Below are positions 9,090 to 17,792 of a DNA stretch of 64,000 nucleotides, piece after piece (the first letter of the stretch is position 1; every line of letters begins with the position of its first letter). The DNA lies in the NCBI GenBank assembly GCA_903844735.1, contig CAIMUX010000053.1:44003-108002 (forward strand), written 5' to 3'. The position numbers and the translations under genes are program-made. Source of the DNA: Candidatus Eiseniibacteriota bacterium. Its GTDB lineage: Bacteria; Eisenbacteria; RBG-16-71-46; CAIMUX01. The notes beneath the pieces were generated by a model that saw only the letters and a list, made by a program, of their open reading frames with translations, did no database searches and was not told the origin of the DNA.

Positions 9090-10628
9090 TTATCTCACGA
9101 CAACCATGCGGGCCGATTGCCTGGTGCGTGAACCCGTCACTCGCACGAAATAGGTTCCGGGGGGCAACGGTCGTCCTGCGTCATCAAGGGCTGTGAAGAC
9201 GAACCCGTCGGTTCCGTTGATGCTGAGTCGGCGAACCTGCCGCCCGCTCGCATCGTGCACAAAGAGACAAACCGGCCCCGGAGGTGACGCCGCCGACCAA
9301 GCCAGCGTCATCCGGCCTCCGGCGGATACAGGATTGGGCACTACGCGTGCTTCCGCACCGCGTTGCACAACCGGCATCACCCCGGTAAGCAAAGGGCTTG
9401 TCAGCAACATCTGCAACCCGTCGAAGCGGCCGGTGCCGAGTTTGGCGATGTAGGGCTGATTCTCGGGAATAGAGTAGATGTTCACGACCCCCTGGGTCGC
9501 CCGGTAGTACAACTGGTCGCAGTTGAGCCACGGTTCCAGCGACCAAAGCAGCGCGCACTCGCCGGTGACGAATGGAGTGGCAAACGACGTTCCGGCACCG
9601 ATGGCATAAGCGCCGTCATAGAATGGCCCGTAGATCCCGACCCCTGGCGCGGAGACGGCGACCTTGGCGTGATAGTTTGAGAAAGGCGCCTTTACGTCCG
9701 AGGAGTCGAGCGCCGCGACCATCAGCACCTTGATGTCGCTCGCCGGGTAAAACTGCACACTGTCTACACCGAGGTTCCCGGCCGCGGAAACCATCGCCAC
9801 CGCGGCGAGGCGCGCCGCAGCCAGTTCATGCGCGATGATACCCGAATGCACGGTCAGACCGAGGCTCAGGTTGATGATGTCGGCGCCCTGGGCCACGGCG
9901 TAGCGGATCCCTTTGGCCACCGTGAAGGTGCTTCCGCGCCCTTCATCATCGAGCACGCGCACCGGCAGGATCATCGCGTCCGGGGCGACCAGGTGGATGA
10001 TCCCCGCCACCAGGGTCCCGTGTCCGGCCCCCTCGTCAGGAAGGCCATCAGCGTCGTCATCGACTTCATTGGCGAGATCGGAGGGATCGGCGTCGTTATC
10101 GATGAAGTCATACCCGCCCGGGAGAATCGCGCCCCCGAACACCTCGTGATCCGTCATCACCCCGGTATCGAGCACCGCGACCACAACCCCCGAACCGGTG
10201 GCCTGGGTGTGGGCCTCGGCCAGATGCAGTCGCTGCGCGAGTCGCTGGTCGAGGTAGTCCGTGATGGTGCCACCCACCGCGGCGACCACCATTTGTCTCG
10301 TTCCCTCGGGTGTTTCGTTCCTCCAGGAGTGCTCGACGCAGAAGAATGTATCTCCCAGTTCGGTTTCCATCTGAACGAGTAGGGCATCGTCGTCCTGTCC
10401 GGTTGGCACCTGCAGGAGGTAGAGCGGTGGCAGCGAGTCAACGACGACGGTATTGTAGGCGGCGTTGACTTCGGAAATCGTGTGCCCGGGATTGAGTTGG
10501 ACCTGGATGAGCCCCGCCTCATACTCCGCGGCGGCGGCTTTCCCGACGACAAAAGCGAGCAGTGCGAGGAAGAACGCACGCAGGACCGGCTTGCTGGATG
10601 CCTGGATGTCGAGTCTCGGGATTGTCAT
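9090..10628 (-). CDS. Subtilase (S8 peptidase) with FlgD-like C-terminal domain
   Basis: This 512-residue secreted serine protease starts at an ATG at 10628, with 'GGAGG' upstream. A signal peptide covers about residues 12-34. A short propeptide of the inhibitor-I9/fervidolysin type lies at 38-100, and the S8 catalytic domain at 130-400. The triad is visible: Asp154 in 'VAVLDTGV', His203 in 'GHGTLVAG' and Ser348 in 'GTSFATPFV'; oxyanion Asn285 is in 'SAAGN'. Residues 425-512 form a FlgD-like Ig domain ending in 'GTYFVRVTGSR', used for outer-surface sorting or anchoring in related phyla. It starts 88 bases after the TPR-CHAT gene on the same strand, so it probably belongs to the sigma/anti-sigma operon. 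Confidence 0.92.
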   Translation of the reverse strand: MTIPRLDIQASSKPVLRAFFLALLAFVVGKAAAAEYEAGLIQVQLNPGHTISEVNAAYNTVVVDSLPPLYLLQVPTGQDDDALLVQMETELGDTFFCVEHSWRNETPEGTRQMVVAAVGGTITDYLDQRLAQRLHLAEAHTQATGSGVVVAVLDTGVMTDHEVFGGAILPGGYDFIDNDADPSDLANEVDDDADGLPDEGAGHGTLVAGIIHLVAPDAMILPVRVLDDEGRGSTFTVAKGIRYAVAQGADIINLSLGLTVHSGIIAHELAAARLAAVAMVSAAGNLGVDSVQFYPASDIKVLMVAALDSSDVKAPFSNYHAKVAVSAPGVGIYGPFYDGAYAIGAGTSFATPFVTGECALLWSLEPWLNCDQLYYRATQGVVNIYSIPENQPYIAKLGTGRFDGLQMLLTSPLLTGVMPVVQRGAEARVVPNPVSAGGRMTLAWSAASPPGPVCLFVHDASGRQVRRLSINGTDGFVFTALDDAGRPLPPGTYFVRVTGSRTRQSARMVVVR

Positions 10629-10716
10629 GGCGTCCTCCGTGGCGGACATTTCCAACCTAGTGCGTCTAAGTATACCAGACAGCCTCGTCATCCGCAATCC
10701 AGGATTCCGGGAGCAC

Positions 10717-13700
10717 TCACTGGGTTCCTTTCTGGTTTCTTTCCCCCCGGCCCAGAACCGCAAGCGAGGCCCAGTGCCAGGGATGAGGCCGAGTGCTCCG
10801 CAACCCCGCCATCGCTCGCCGGAGCGCCTCGGCGGCATCCAGCCCGGCGGCCACATCCCGGTAGAAGAGATCCATCAGTTCGAGCGTGGCCTCGTCTTCG
10901 ATCGGCCAAAGACTGGCGACCACCGCGGATGCGCCGGCCTGAAGAAAGCCCCGGGCCAGCCCGATCCACTCGTCACCCGATGGAGCGGCGCCTCGACCCG
11001 ATGAGCACGCGGTCAGGACCACGATCGAGCCCGACAGGCGAAATGCCGCCAGGTCGTGGACAAAAAGAGGCCCATCCGCCAACTGGATGAACGAGAAGGC
11101 CGGATTGTCCTTACGGAGAGAGCCATGGGCGGCAAGATGGATGAGCCCGGCCCGCGCCCCTTCGCGGCGCAGCGTCTCCCGGGTGGGGGCGAGATCGGTG
11201 ACGACGTCCCATCCGGAGAGATGCTTGCCCACCAGGGCAACCTCGCGCTCCACTGCGGGCAACTCGGCCGACGGCACTCCGGCCACATACGCCCGCCGCG
11301 ATGCCCGCCGCGCCCCGCGCGTCCGTCGCTTCTGCAACTCCAGCCAGATTCGCGCGCTCGGCACGACCTGCACGCTGGTTTTGTTCACGAGTGGGCCGTC
11401 CGCCCCGAGCAACGCTGGAAACGGCAGGCGGTGCACAGCGCCGTGCGGCGACACGATCCAATGCAGGTCTTCGTGCAGCCCGGCGTCTACAAGCGGTCGC
11501 CAAATCAGGGCATGCATCTCCGAAAGGATGGATTCCGCACTCTTTCGAAGCAAAAGTAGAGTGTCGGTGCGCCCGACGCCGACCGTCCCGGCGGCCGGCG
11601 CGGCCTTTGGCCCGGCTGCCGGTGAGACATTTAACCCGCCTGCGGGTGCGGACGGTCGCTCATTCGGCGACCCGACCGCCGGCGCAGCCATCATCATCGC
11701 CCGCCGGGCGCCCGCCATCGCCGCCGCTGACCACTGGAAGTCGAGCCGATCCGCCAGGGCCGTGAGTTTCGAGGAGAGATCATCGCCCAATCGCAGCCAG
11801 CCATCGCCGGCGTGCGTCACCCAGGCGACCAAGGTAAATCGCGGCGCCAAGTGGTAGCTGAGGAAGCCATGGCCTTCGGGCAGCGCGCGGCGGATCGTGG
11901 CGGGGTCGGGGACCGGGTCTCCGCCCTGGCCTCCGTCCCGGGTGGCGGACGCCCTGCCCGTCGGCGGCGCCTTCCGGTAGCTGCCTCGCCCGGGGACCGC
12001 GCCTGTCTCTCCCCGCGCGCGCAGCGACCTTGACCAGTCCTGCTCAGCGCGGATCAGCACGCGGCGCAGAGATGTTGCCCGTTCCCGTTCCTCCGGGGTG
12101 CCCAGCTCGAGTCGCGAGACACGAGCGTGCAGCCACGACAGACGCCGCCGCTCATCGCCGGCCACGCCCTCAACGCCCCCGGACCAGCGCGACGGATCGC
12201 GCATCTGATCCCAGAGACTCTGTGCGCGCGACCGCTCCATCCAGCCGAGAAGTTGCTTCACCGCAGGCACGGGTTGTAGAAGTTCCAGCGCCAGCAGACG
12301 ATCGTAGAGGTGGGTCTTGTCCTGAAGAAACGCGACCTTCGAGTCCTCGGTGGGGACGCGGATCCGCATCGACTCGAGCATCTCCACCGCCCGTGCGTAG
12401 GTACGCACCGCCCCCGGAGCGTCACCGGCATCCTCTTGCGCTTCACCCTGGAGCTCGAGCAGTGCCTGCACCTGCACGGGATAGATCCGGCCGGGAACGC
12501 GGGCCAGGAGCTCTCGGAGTGTTCGCTGCCTGAGCGAAGGGCTGAGGTCACAGCCGCTCAGACGGATCCAAAGTGCCGCCGCCATCGCTTCCCAACGCAC
12601 GAGGCCGAGGGCTTGGAACGCCTCCATCGCCTCGTGGGCGCGCCGGCGCGCGTCGGCCCGGCGTCCGCGCCGCGATGAAGCCTCGGCCCAGAGCATTCGG
12701 GCGAGCGCCACGCGGGCCGGGTTCTTCTCACGCATGAAGAGGAGGAGTGCCTCACGGATGACCGATACGGCGCCCGCGGTGTCACCGCGGCCAAGCCTCG
12801 ACAGTGCCCCCTGGGAAAGAGCCAGGGCTCGGTCGTAGCTCAACCCCTCGACGCTGAACAGCTCGGCCGACTCCTCGGCCAGACGCAACGCGTCCTCGTG
12901 CAGATTCAGTTGATGGTAGATCTCGGCACGGTTGGTGAGGCAACTGGCCAGAAACGTTGGGTGGTCGGTCTCGCGGAAATAGTCGGTGGCCCGACCCAGT
13001 TCGCCGAGGGCGAGATCGAAATCGCCACGGAGTGAGTGGACCGCAGCAACGTTCATCCGCACTTGGGCCTGGAGCAGATCCAGCTTGCGACGACCGCAGT
13101 CCCGCTCCAGCCGGTGAAACAGGGTCATCGCTTCGGTGTCACGGTCGAGTTGGGTGAGTGCCACCGCCCGGTTCACCTCCAGGCCGAGCACGGTGTGGTC
13201 GCGGACCCCCAGATGCTCGAACAGCTCCCGCGCCTGATCGTACTCGGCGAGCGCGCCGACATACTCGTCGCGCTGAAAGTGGAGGTTGCCGAGGTTCATG
13301 GCCAACTTGGCCAAATAGGGGCGATCGCCCGCGGCCTCCAGCCGCTGGCGGGCCTCGCGCGCGGTCGTCTCCACTTGGTCCATGCGGCCGAGAAGCGACA
13401 GGACATGAATCCGTCCCACCAGGAGTTGTCCCAACAGCGTGCCCGCACCGGCTCTCTTCCAGGCTTCGGCTGCCTTCGCATAGGCAGTCTCCGCCTCGCG
13501 CATCCGGCCCGAAAAGAGCATGGATTCAGCCACCGCGCGGTGGGCCCAGCCGAGAGCAATAGGATCGCCTGTCCGCACGGCCAATACGACCGCGCGCGCC
13601 GCGATGCGCCGCGCCTCGGCTGCATCAGAGCCGTAGTGAAGGGCCGCCTCGTTGCGTACCGCTTCCAGCAAACGGCCGGGCTCCAAGGACGACTCGGCGA

Positions 13701-13860
13701 GCCATCCTTGGAGCTCATTGTCAGCCAACACCAGCGCTTCCTGCGCCGCTCCCGCTGGATCGCGCGCCGGGGATCGATCTCGCACCGGGAGATGGTCCCG
13801 CGCCGGGAGGCGATCCTCTCGCGCTCGCTCCGGACCGATCTTCGCCTCTTTTCGTTTCAC
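10717..13860 (-). CDS. TPR-CHAT caspase-like protease
   Basis: This protein has 1047 residues. After a charged N-terminus, residues about 40-560 are helical TPR-like repeats (for example 'GWAHRAVAESMLFSGRMREA'-type units). Residues about 600-740 are a linker with a low-complexity Pro/Ala insert near 720-745. The C-terminal CHAT domain is a caspase-fold cysteine protease. The catalytic pair is intact: His912 in 'LIHLAAHGSL' and Cys952 in 'VVLTACSSGRG'. The family ending 'GASAVVASLWPIEDEATLELM' is typical. TPR-CHAT proteins such as the type III-E CRISPR protease cleave partner proteins when triggered. The start codon overlaps the anti-sigma stop by four bases (ATGA), implying translational coupling. 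Its target may be the anti-sigma protein or the downstream subtilase; this is inference. Confidence 0.9.
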   Translation of the reverse strand: MKRKEAKIGPERAREDRLPARDHLPVRDRSPARDPAGAAQEALVLADNELQGWLAESSLEPGRLLEAVRNEAALHYGSDAAEARRIAARAVVLAVRTGDPIALGWAHRAVAESMLFSGRMREAETAYAKAAEAWKRAGAGTLLGQLLVGRIHVLSLLGRMDQVETTAREARQRLEAAGDRPYLAKLAMNLGNLHFQRDEYVGALAEYDQARELFEHLGVRDHTVLGLEVNRAVALTQLDRDTEAMTLFHRLERDCGRRKLDLLQAQVRMNVAAVHSLRGDFDLALGELGRATDYFRETDHPTFLASCLTNRAEIYHQLNLHEDALRLAEESAELFSVEGLSYDRALALSQGALSRLGRGDTAGAVSVIREALLLFMREKNPARVALARMLWAEASSRRGRRADARRRAHEAMEAFQALGLVRWEAMAAALWIRLSGCDLSPSLRQRTLRELLARVPGRIYPVQVQALLELQGEAQEDAGDAPGAVRTYARAVEMLESMRIRVPTEDSKVAFLQDKTHLYDRLLALELLQPVPAVKQLLGWMERSRAQSLWDQMRDPSRWSGGVEGVAGDERRRLSWLHARVSRLELGTPEERERATSLRRVLIRAEQDWSRSLRARGETGAVPGRGSYRKAPPTGRASATRDGGQGGDPVPDPATIRRALPEGHGFLSYHLAPRFTLVAWVTHAGDGWLRLGDDLSSKLTALADRLDFQWSAAAMAGARRAMMMAAPAVGSPNERPSAPAGGLNVSPAAGPKAAPAAGTVGVGRTDTLLLLRKSAESILSEMHALIWRPLVDAGLHEDLHWIVSPHGAVHRLPFPALLGADGPLVNKTSVQVVPSARIWLELQKRRTRGARRASRRAYVAGVPSAELPAVEREVALVGKHLSGWDVVTDLAPTRETLRREGARAGLIHLAAHGSLRKDNPAFSFIQLADGPLFVHDLAAFRLSGSIVVLTACSSGRGAAPSGDEWIGLARGFLQAGASAVVASLWPIEDEATLELMDLFYRDVAAGLDAAEALRRAMAGLRSTRPHPWHWASLAVLGRGERNQKGTQ

Positions 13861-14561
13861 GGCTCGATGGGATCCAACACGACGCGCGAGACGCCGTTCT
13901 CCAGACTCAGCCGAATCGTTCCCCGGGGTACGCCGTCGAAGCGGAACTCTCCCGTAGAGGAGAGATGTACGGACGTTTCGCGATCACCCACATCCATCAC
14001 CGCCCGAGCCCCGCTCGCGGGACTCGACTCATCGGCAGGCAGAAACTGGCCCTGCACAGTGAGAGATTCAACCCCGGCCGGCTCGACAAGGAGATGTATC
14101 GAGCCGGCGGCGGACTCGTAGAGAAGCTGCCGCGCGTTCGCAGTGGCCAAGCCGCGGACTCCCTGCAGCACCATCCCGGCATGGCTGTCCAGCACCAGAA
14201 CGGCGCGGATCTTATCGAGAAAGCGGGCGGCCGCCCCTAGAGCACCCAGCGTCCCCCCCGTGACGCCGGACGTGGCGGGACGTCTCCGGACAACGGAACG
14301 GACGGCATCGGCCGGTGCGCCTTGCGCACAGGCTCTTTCCTGTCCCGAGACCCAGTCGAGGGCCGCTTGAAACATCACCCCGGGAACCTCACACAACGCC
14401 GGTGCGGCTAGGGTGGCGAGAACCGCACGCAGTTCATTCACCCGCTCGTCGCACTTCGGGCACCCGGTCTCGATATGACTGCGGGTTTCCGGAGATGCCG
14501 GCTCCGCGGCCGCCGCGAGGCACAGCAAGATAATCTCGTTTTCTGTCGGATGATTCTCCAT
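13857..14561 (-). CDS. Anti-sigma-like protein with N-terminal zinc motif
   Basis: This 234-residue protein starts at an ATG at 14561 with 'AGGAGG' four bases upstream. A zinc-binding anti-sigma type motif is at His29-x4-Cys34-x2-Cys37 ('HIETGCPKC'), with one more residue between His and Cys than the usual ZAS spacing. I see no membrane helix, so it would be soluble. The C-terminal half is beta-rich, ending in a carboxypeptidase-regulatory-like unit ('GEFRFDGVPRGTIRLSLE'). It lies 98 bases downstream of the ECF sigma gene and overlaps the CHAT gene by four bases. Likely role: binds and silences the sigma factor, perhaps released by CHAT cleavage (inference). Confidence 0.72.
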   Translation of the reverse strand: MENHPTENEIILLCLAAAAEPASPETRSHIETGCPKCDERVNELRAVLATLAAPALCEVPGVMFQAALDWVSGQERACAQGAPADAVRSVVRRRPATSGVTGGTLGALGAAARFLDKIRAVLVLDSHAGMVLQGVRGLATANARQLLYESAAGSIHLLVEPAGVESLTVQGQFLPADESSPASGARAVMDVGDRETSVHLSSTGEFRFDGVPRGTIRLSLENGVSRVVLDPIEP

Positions 14562-14659
14562 CTTTCCTCCTGCCGACCCATCGGCCGGGTCGTCGTTCCA
14601 TCGATCCCGTCGCTCAGTAGTCGGGGCAGGCGCCTTTCTGATACGACACGCGCATCCGG

Positions 14660-15334
14660 CTAGGCCGTCCATCCTCGCTCTCTGAAGAACCCGCGCATCT
14701 TCCGAAGACAGCGGGCACGGGTCGGACCCAGGCTCCCGATAGGAACCCCTTCGCGGCGAGCGATCTCGGCATAGTCCAGGGGCGGGTGCTCGTAGAACAT
14801 CAGGGTAAGAAGGCGGCGGCAACGACCGGGCAACGAGTCCAGCGCCTCCATGGCATGCTGGGCACGCTCCAAGGCGACTCGATCCTCATCCGGCAGGGCT
14901 GAATCCGCAGGTGGATCCAAACTGCCACGAAGCACCGAGTCTTCGACCTCCTCCATCCGGATCTCGCGCGATCGCAACCTGATCCGATTCACTGCCTGCC
15001 GCCAGGCGATCCCGACGATCCAGGACACGATCTTCTCGCGATCCCGCAACTTCGGAAGTTGCCGGTAGATGGCCATCACCGAAGACTGGAACGCGTCTTC
15101 CTGCTCTTCCGGGCCGAGGCCCGCCTTGTTGGTGGTGGAATAGATGAGCCGCCCGTAACTTCGGAGGAACTCCTCCCACGCACCAGGCTCGTGGTCCAGA
15201 CAGCGGTCGACGAGCTCCCGGTCGGGACCCTGACGCCCCCCGGTACCGGTCCCGGGGCATTCAGGATCGGCACGGTCGGACTCGGCACGATCAGGCCGGT
15301 CAGAACCGGGAAAGCTCGCCCTGTCGGTTGGCAT
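14660..15334 (-). CDS. ECF-type RNA polymerase sigma factor
   Basis: This 224-residue protein starts at an ATG at 15334; no clear Shine-Dalgarno. After a disordered 40-residue N-terminus, region 2 is seen ('LVDRCLDHEPGAWEEFLRSY' then 'DAFQSSVMAIYRQLPKLRD' and 'IVSWIVGIAWRQAVNRIR'). Region 4 follows with 'EALDSLPGRCRRLLTLMF' and a helix-turn-helix at 'DYAEIARREGVPIGSLGPTR'. It directs RNA polymerase to a small regulon, probably including its own operon with the anti-sigma and CHAT genes. A run of ten Gs lies about 80 bases upstream on the coding strand. Confidence 0.92.
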   Translation of the reverse strand: MPTDRASFPGSDRPDRAESDRADPECPGTGTGGRQGPDRELVDRCLDHEPGAWEEFLRSYGRLIYSTTNKAGLGPEEQEDAFQSSVMAIYRQLPKLRDREKIVSWIVGIAWRQAVNRIRLRSREIRMEEVEDSVLRGSLDPPADSALPDEDRVALERAQHAMEALDSLPGRCRRLLTLMFYEHPPLDYAEIARREGVPIGSLGPTRARCLRKMRGFFRERGWTA

Positions 15335-15410
15335 AAGCTGAAGGGTAACACAGAAACCCGGAAGCGACGCCGGCGACCCTCCTGCAAAGTTCTCCGGCTT
15401 CGGGAGATCG

Positions 15411-15420
15411 CCCCCCCCCC
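15411..15420. repeat. Ten-base C/G homopolymer upstream of the sigma gene
   Basis: Ten consecutive Cs on the + strand (Gs on the sigma gene's strand) lie 76-86 bases before its start codon, in the probable promoter/leader region. Tracts of this length can change by slippage and alter expression. Confidence 0.6.
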
Positions 15421-15434
15421 GCCCGGGCAGCGAA

Positions 15435-15463
15435 AGACCCCGCAGCCAGTGCCTGCAGGGTCT
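15435..15463 (-). terminator. Hairpin after subtilase lipoprotein gene
   Basis: An 11-base stem with one mismatch ('AGACCCCGCAG' against 'CTGCAGGGTCT') and a 7-base loop sits about 77 bases after the stop of the subtilase lipoprotein gene. On the minus strand it is followed by only 'TTTCG', so it is a weak or Rho-assisted terminator. It separates that gene from the sigma operon. Confidence 0.5.
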
Positions 15464-15539
15464 TCCCTCATCACCGATCCGGGTAGCTTCGGCCCCGACT
15501 GGGCCGGAACGCGAATCGTGCGGTGTTACTCCGAACGGC

Positions 15540-16946
15540 CTAGAAGCCGCTCACATTCAGCCGCGCCCCGCTCACGCACTTGCCGGCCAAGGATGTCGTG
15601 GGGACGGCACTGCTCAGTAGCGCGGCCTTGATCGTGGCGACCGAGGCGCCCGGATGCGTGGCTGCGTACAGCGCCACACCGCCCGTCACGTGTGGCGTTG
15701 CCATGGAAGTACCGCTGAAGGAAGCATAGCTGGAAGTACCGGTCTTGCTGGGAATGGTGGAGTAGATCGCCGAGCCGGGCGCACCCAGGTCAACGGTGGT
15801 CAGCCCGTAGTTGGAGTAAGTCGCCAGGGTCCCGGTAGAGGTAAGCGCCGCCACCGAGATGACATTGGCGTTGGGATAGCAAGAAGGGTAGCTCGGCGTC
15901 ACGTCAGTGTTGATGCCTTCATTGCTCGCTGCCGCGACAAATACGATGTTCCCCTGATTTGAGCGCTCGATCGCGTCCTGCAAGGCCAGGGAAAACGCTC
16001 CGCCGCCCCAGGAGTTGTTGGTTGCCACGATATTCAGCCCGTGGCGACTCTTGAGATCGGTGAAGTAATCGAGAGCGAGAATAGCATTGGCCGAGGTGCC
16101 GCCCTTCTTGCCCAGGAACTTGCCGGAGATGATCTGGATGTTCCAGCACACCCCGACCACACCCAGAGCGTTACCACCCTTAGCACCGATCGTGCCTGCG
16201 ACATGAGTTCCGTGATCATCCGTCGGGCCGTCATAGATGGTGTTGTTGTTGCCGTCGAAATCCCAGCCGTGGATGTCGTCGATGTAGCCGTTACCGTCGT
16301 TGTCGATGCCATCGACCGGATCGTAGGGATTCGTCCAGATCTGACCGACCAGATCGGTGTGGGTGAACATGATACCTTCATCGATTTCACCTACCAGGAC
16401 GGTTGTCGACCCGGTATGCCCAGCCGCCCACGCTTCACCGGCCTGGCTTCCGTACTGATTGGCCGGGGTTGTGGCGTCGCCGTACATGCCCCACAACGAT
16501 CCGTTGGTGTAATACGTGTCGTTCGAGACTGCATCATGGTAATAGTAGAAGTTCGGTTCAGCGTACTCGACGCCGGCACGAGAGAGCATGGCGCTGACCG
16601 CGGACGGAACCGCCATCGGCGTGCGTACTACCGTGAGGCCCTCAGCGTCACCGATGTTCTCCATGGCCCGGGTCCGGATGCGAGCGCCGACAGTACCTTG
16701 CACGGCATTCAACGCCGCACCGCGATCGGCGTCCGAGACGCCGGCCGCGAACTTTACGATCAGCTCGCCCGGAACATAGTCAAGGCGCGGCCCATCGTAG
16801 CCAAGGCTCTCGAAGGCTGCGGTTTGCGGCACCGCCGACGGCCGGGTAGGCTCGCCATCGGTTTGGCACCCCACAGTCGCCATCATGGCGAGAATCAGAA
16901 ACGATCCGAGCACAACGCAGCTACAGCGCGCAGTTCTTCTGAACAT
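15540..16946 (-). CDS. Subtilase lipoprotein (S8 peptidase)
   Basis: This 468-residue protein starts at an ATG at 16946, with 'AGGAGGGG' seven bases upstream. The N-terminus is a lipoprotein signal with lipobox 'ATVGC' (Cys27), so the protease is membrane-anchored. Residues about 55-135 are a fervidolysin-type propeptide ('VPGELIVKFAAGVS'). The catalytic domain has Asp189 in 'GEIDEG', His245 in 'DHGTHVAG', Asn342 and Ser414 in 'SGTSMATPHV'. A Ca-loop-like insert 'GIDNDGNGYIDD' precedes the His. It lies upstream of and codirectional with the sigma/anti-sigma/CHAT operon but is separated by a hairpin. It could be the surface sensor or executor of that programme, which is inference. Confidence 0.92.
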   Translation of the reverse strand: MFRRTARCSCVVLGSFLILAMMATVGCQTDGEPTRPSAVPQTAAFESLGYDGPRLDYVPGELIVKFAAGVSDADRGAALNAVQGTVGARIRTRAMENIGDAEGLTVVRTPMAVPSAVSAMLSRAGVEYAEPNFYYYHDAVSNDTYYTNGSLWGMYGDATTPANQYGSQAGEAWAAGHTGSTTVLVGEIDEGIMFTHTDLVGQIWTNPYDPVDGIDNDGNGYIDDIHGWDFDGNNNTIYDGPTDDHGTHVAGTIGAKGGNALGVVGVCWNIQIISGKFLGKKGGTSANAILALDYFTDLKSRHGLNIVATNNSWGGGAFSLALQDAIERSNQGNIVFVAAASNEGINTDVTPSYPSCYPNANVISVAALTSTGTLATYSNYGLTTVDLGAPGSAIYSTIPSKTGTSSYASFSGTSMATPHVTGGVALYAATHPGASVATIKAALLSSAVPTTSLAGKCVSGARLNVSGF

Positions 16947-17102
16947 GGCCAACCCCTCCTGGTAGTATCGCGGCGGCGGATTCCCCACGGGCGCCCACAG
17001 ACCGGCATACGACGGTCGCGGAACGACCCGCTTCCCGGGTTAGTAGTCGCCGCCGGAGTCGTTCTGATACATCGAACCCGGAACTGCCGTAGTTCGACGG
17101 GG

Positions 17103-17792
17103 CTACCCGGACGGTGGCACCCGAAACCGTCGTAGTCCGACGGGACCATCCGGCCGGCTCATCCCGGGGCCGGCGGCCAAGGCGGTCCCGATCGAACCAC
17201 CCTCAACCGGCGTGCCCCTGATCGAAGCGTCCGCGGCCGGCGTGCTCCCGAGTGGATGGCCCACAGGCGGACGGCTCTCGATGGGTGTGCTCCTGCGAGT
17301 CACCGCCCGCCAGGCGGGCAACCACCGCGGCATCGGGCCCGGCAGGAAGAATGAGCCCACGATGGCCAGGAGAAATCCCACCGCCGTTCCCTGCCCGCCG
17401 AGGCCCGGCTTCACCCCGATATCCTGCGGTTGAATCCGCCCGAATGGCGTCCAGACTCCACGAGCCAGCGCATTCGCCTTGAAGACAAAACAAAGCAGAC
17501 CCAGAACAGCGACGCTGAAAACCACCGCCCGTGCCGACGCGGGGCGCCGTAGTCGTGGCAGGACCACCCCTGCAACCATGACAATCACCGCTAGCGCGAA
17601 GATCACCCATGCCGATCCTCCGACGGTGCGACCGCTCGCGGATTTGTGCATAACCAGGAACGAAAACCGCCCCCAAGGCAGAAAGAAGCAGATCGCCGCG
17701 ATGGCGCCGCCCGCGGGAGCAAGGCAGGGCCTCCAGTTCAACTGCCGCGGCCGTGTTCGCGTCAGAGGCAGCACTCTCACGGGCTCATCCAT
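17103..17792 (-). CDS. Four-helix membrane protein of unknown function
   Basis: I do not recognise this 229-residue protein. Four hydrophobic segments are visible: around residues 26-48 ('GGAIAAICFFLPWGRFSFLV'), 60-80, 88-107 and 140-158. The C-terminal 70 residues are polar, with repeated Pro/Gly. The start codon overlaps the end of selB by eight bases, so the two genes are probably cotranscribed and translationally coupled. Codon use matches the neighbours. Function cannot be inferred from selB, since such pairing may be chance. Confidence 0.65.
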   Translation of the reverse strand: MDEPVRVLPLTRTRPRQLNWRPCLAPAGGAIAAICFFLPWGRFSFLVMHKSASGRTVGGSAWVIFALAVIVMVAGVVLPRLRRPASARAVVFSVAVLGLLCFVFKANALARGVWTPFGRIQPQDIGVKPGLGGQGTAVGFLLAIVGSFFLPGPMPRWLPAWRAVTRRSTPIESRPPVGHPLGSTPAADASIRGTPVEGGSIGTALAAGPGMSRPDGPVGLRRFRVPPSG

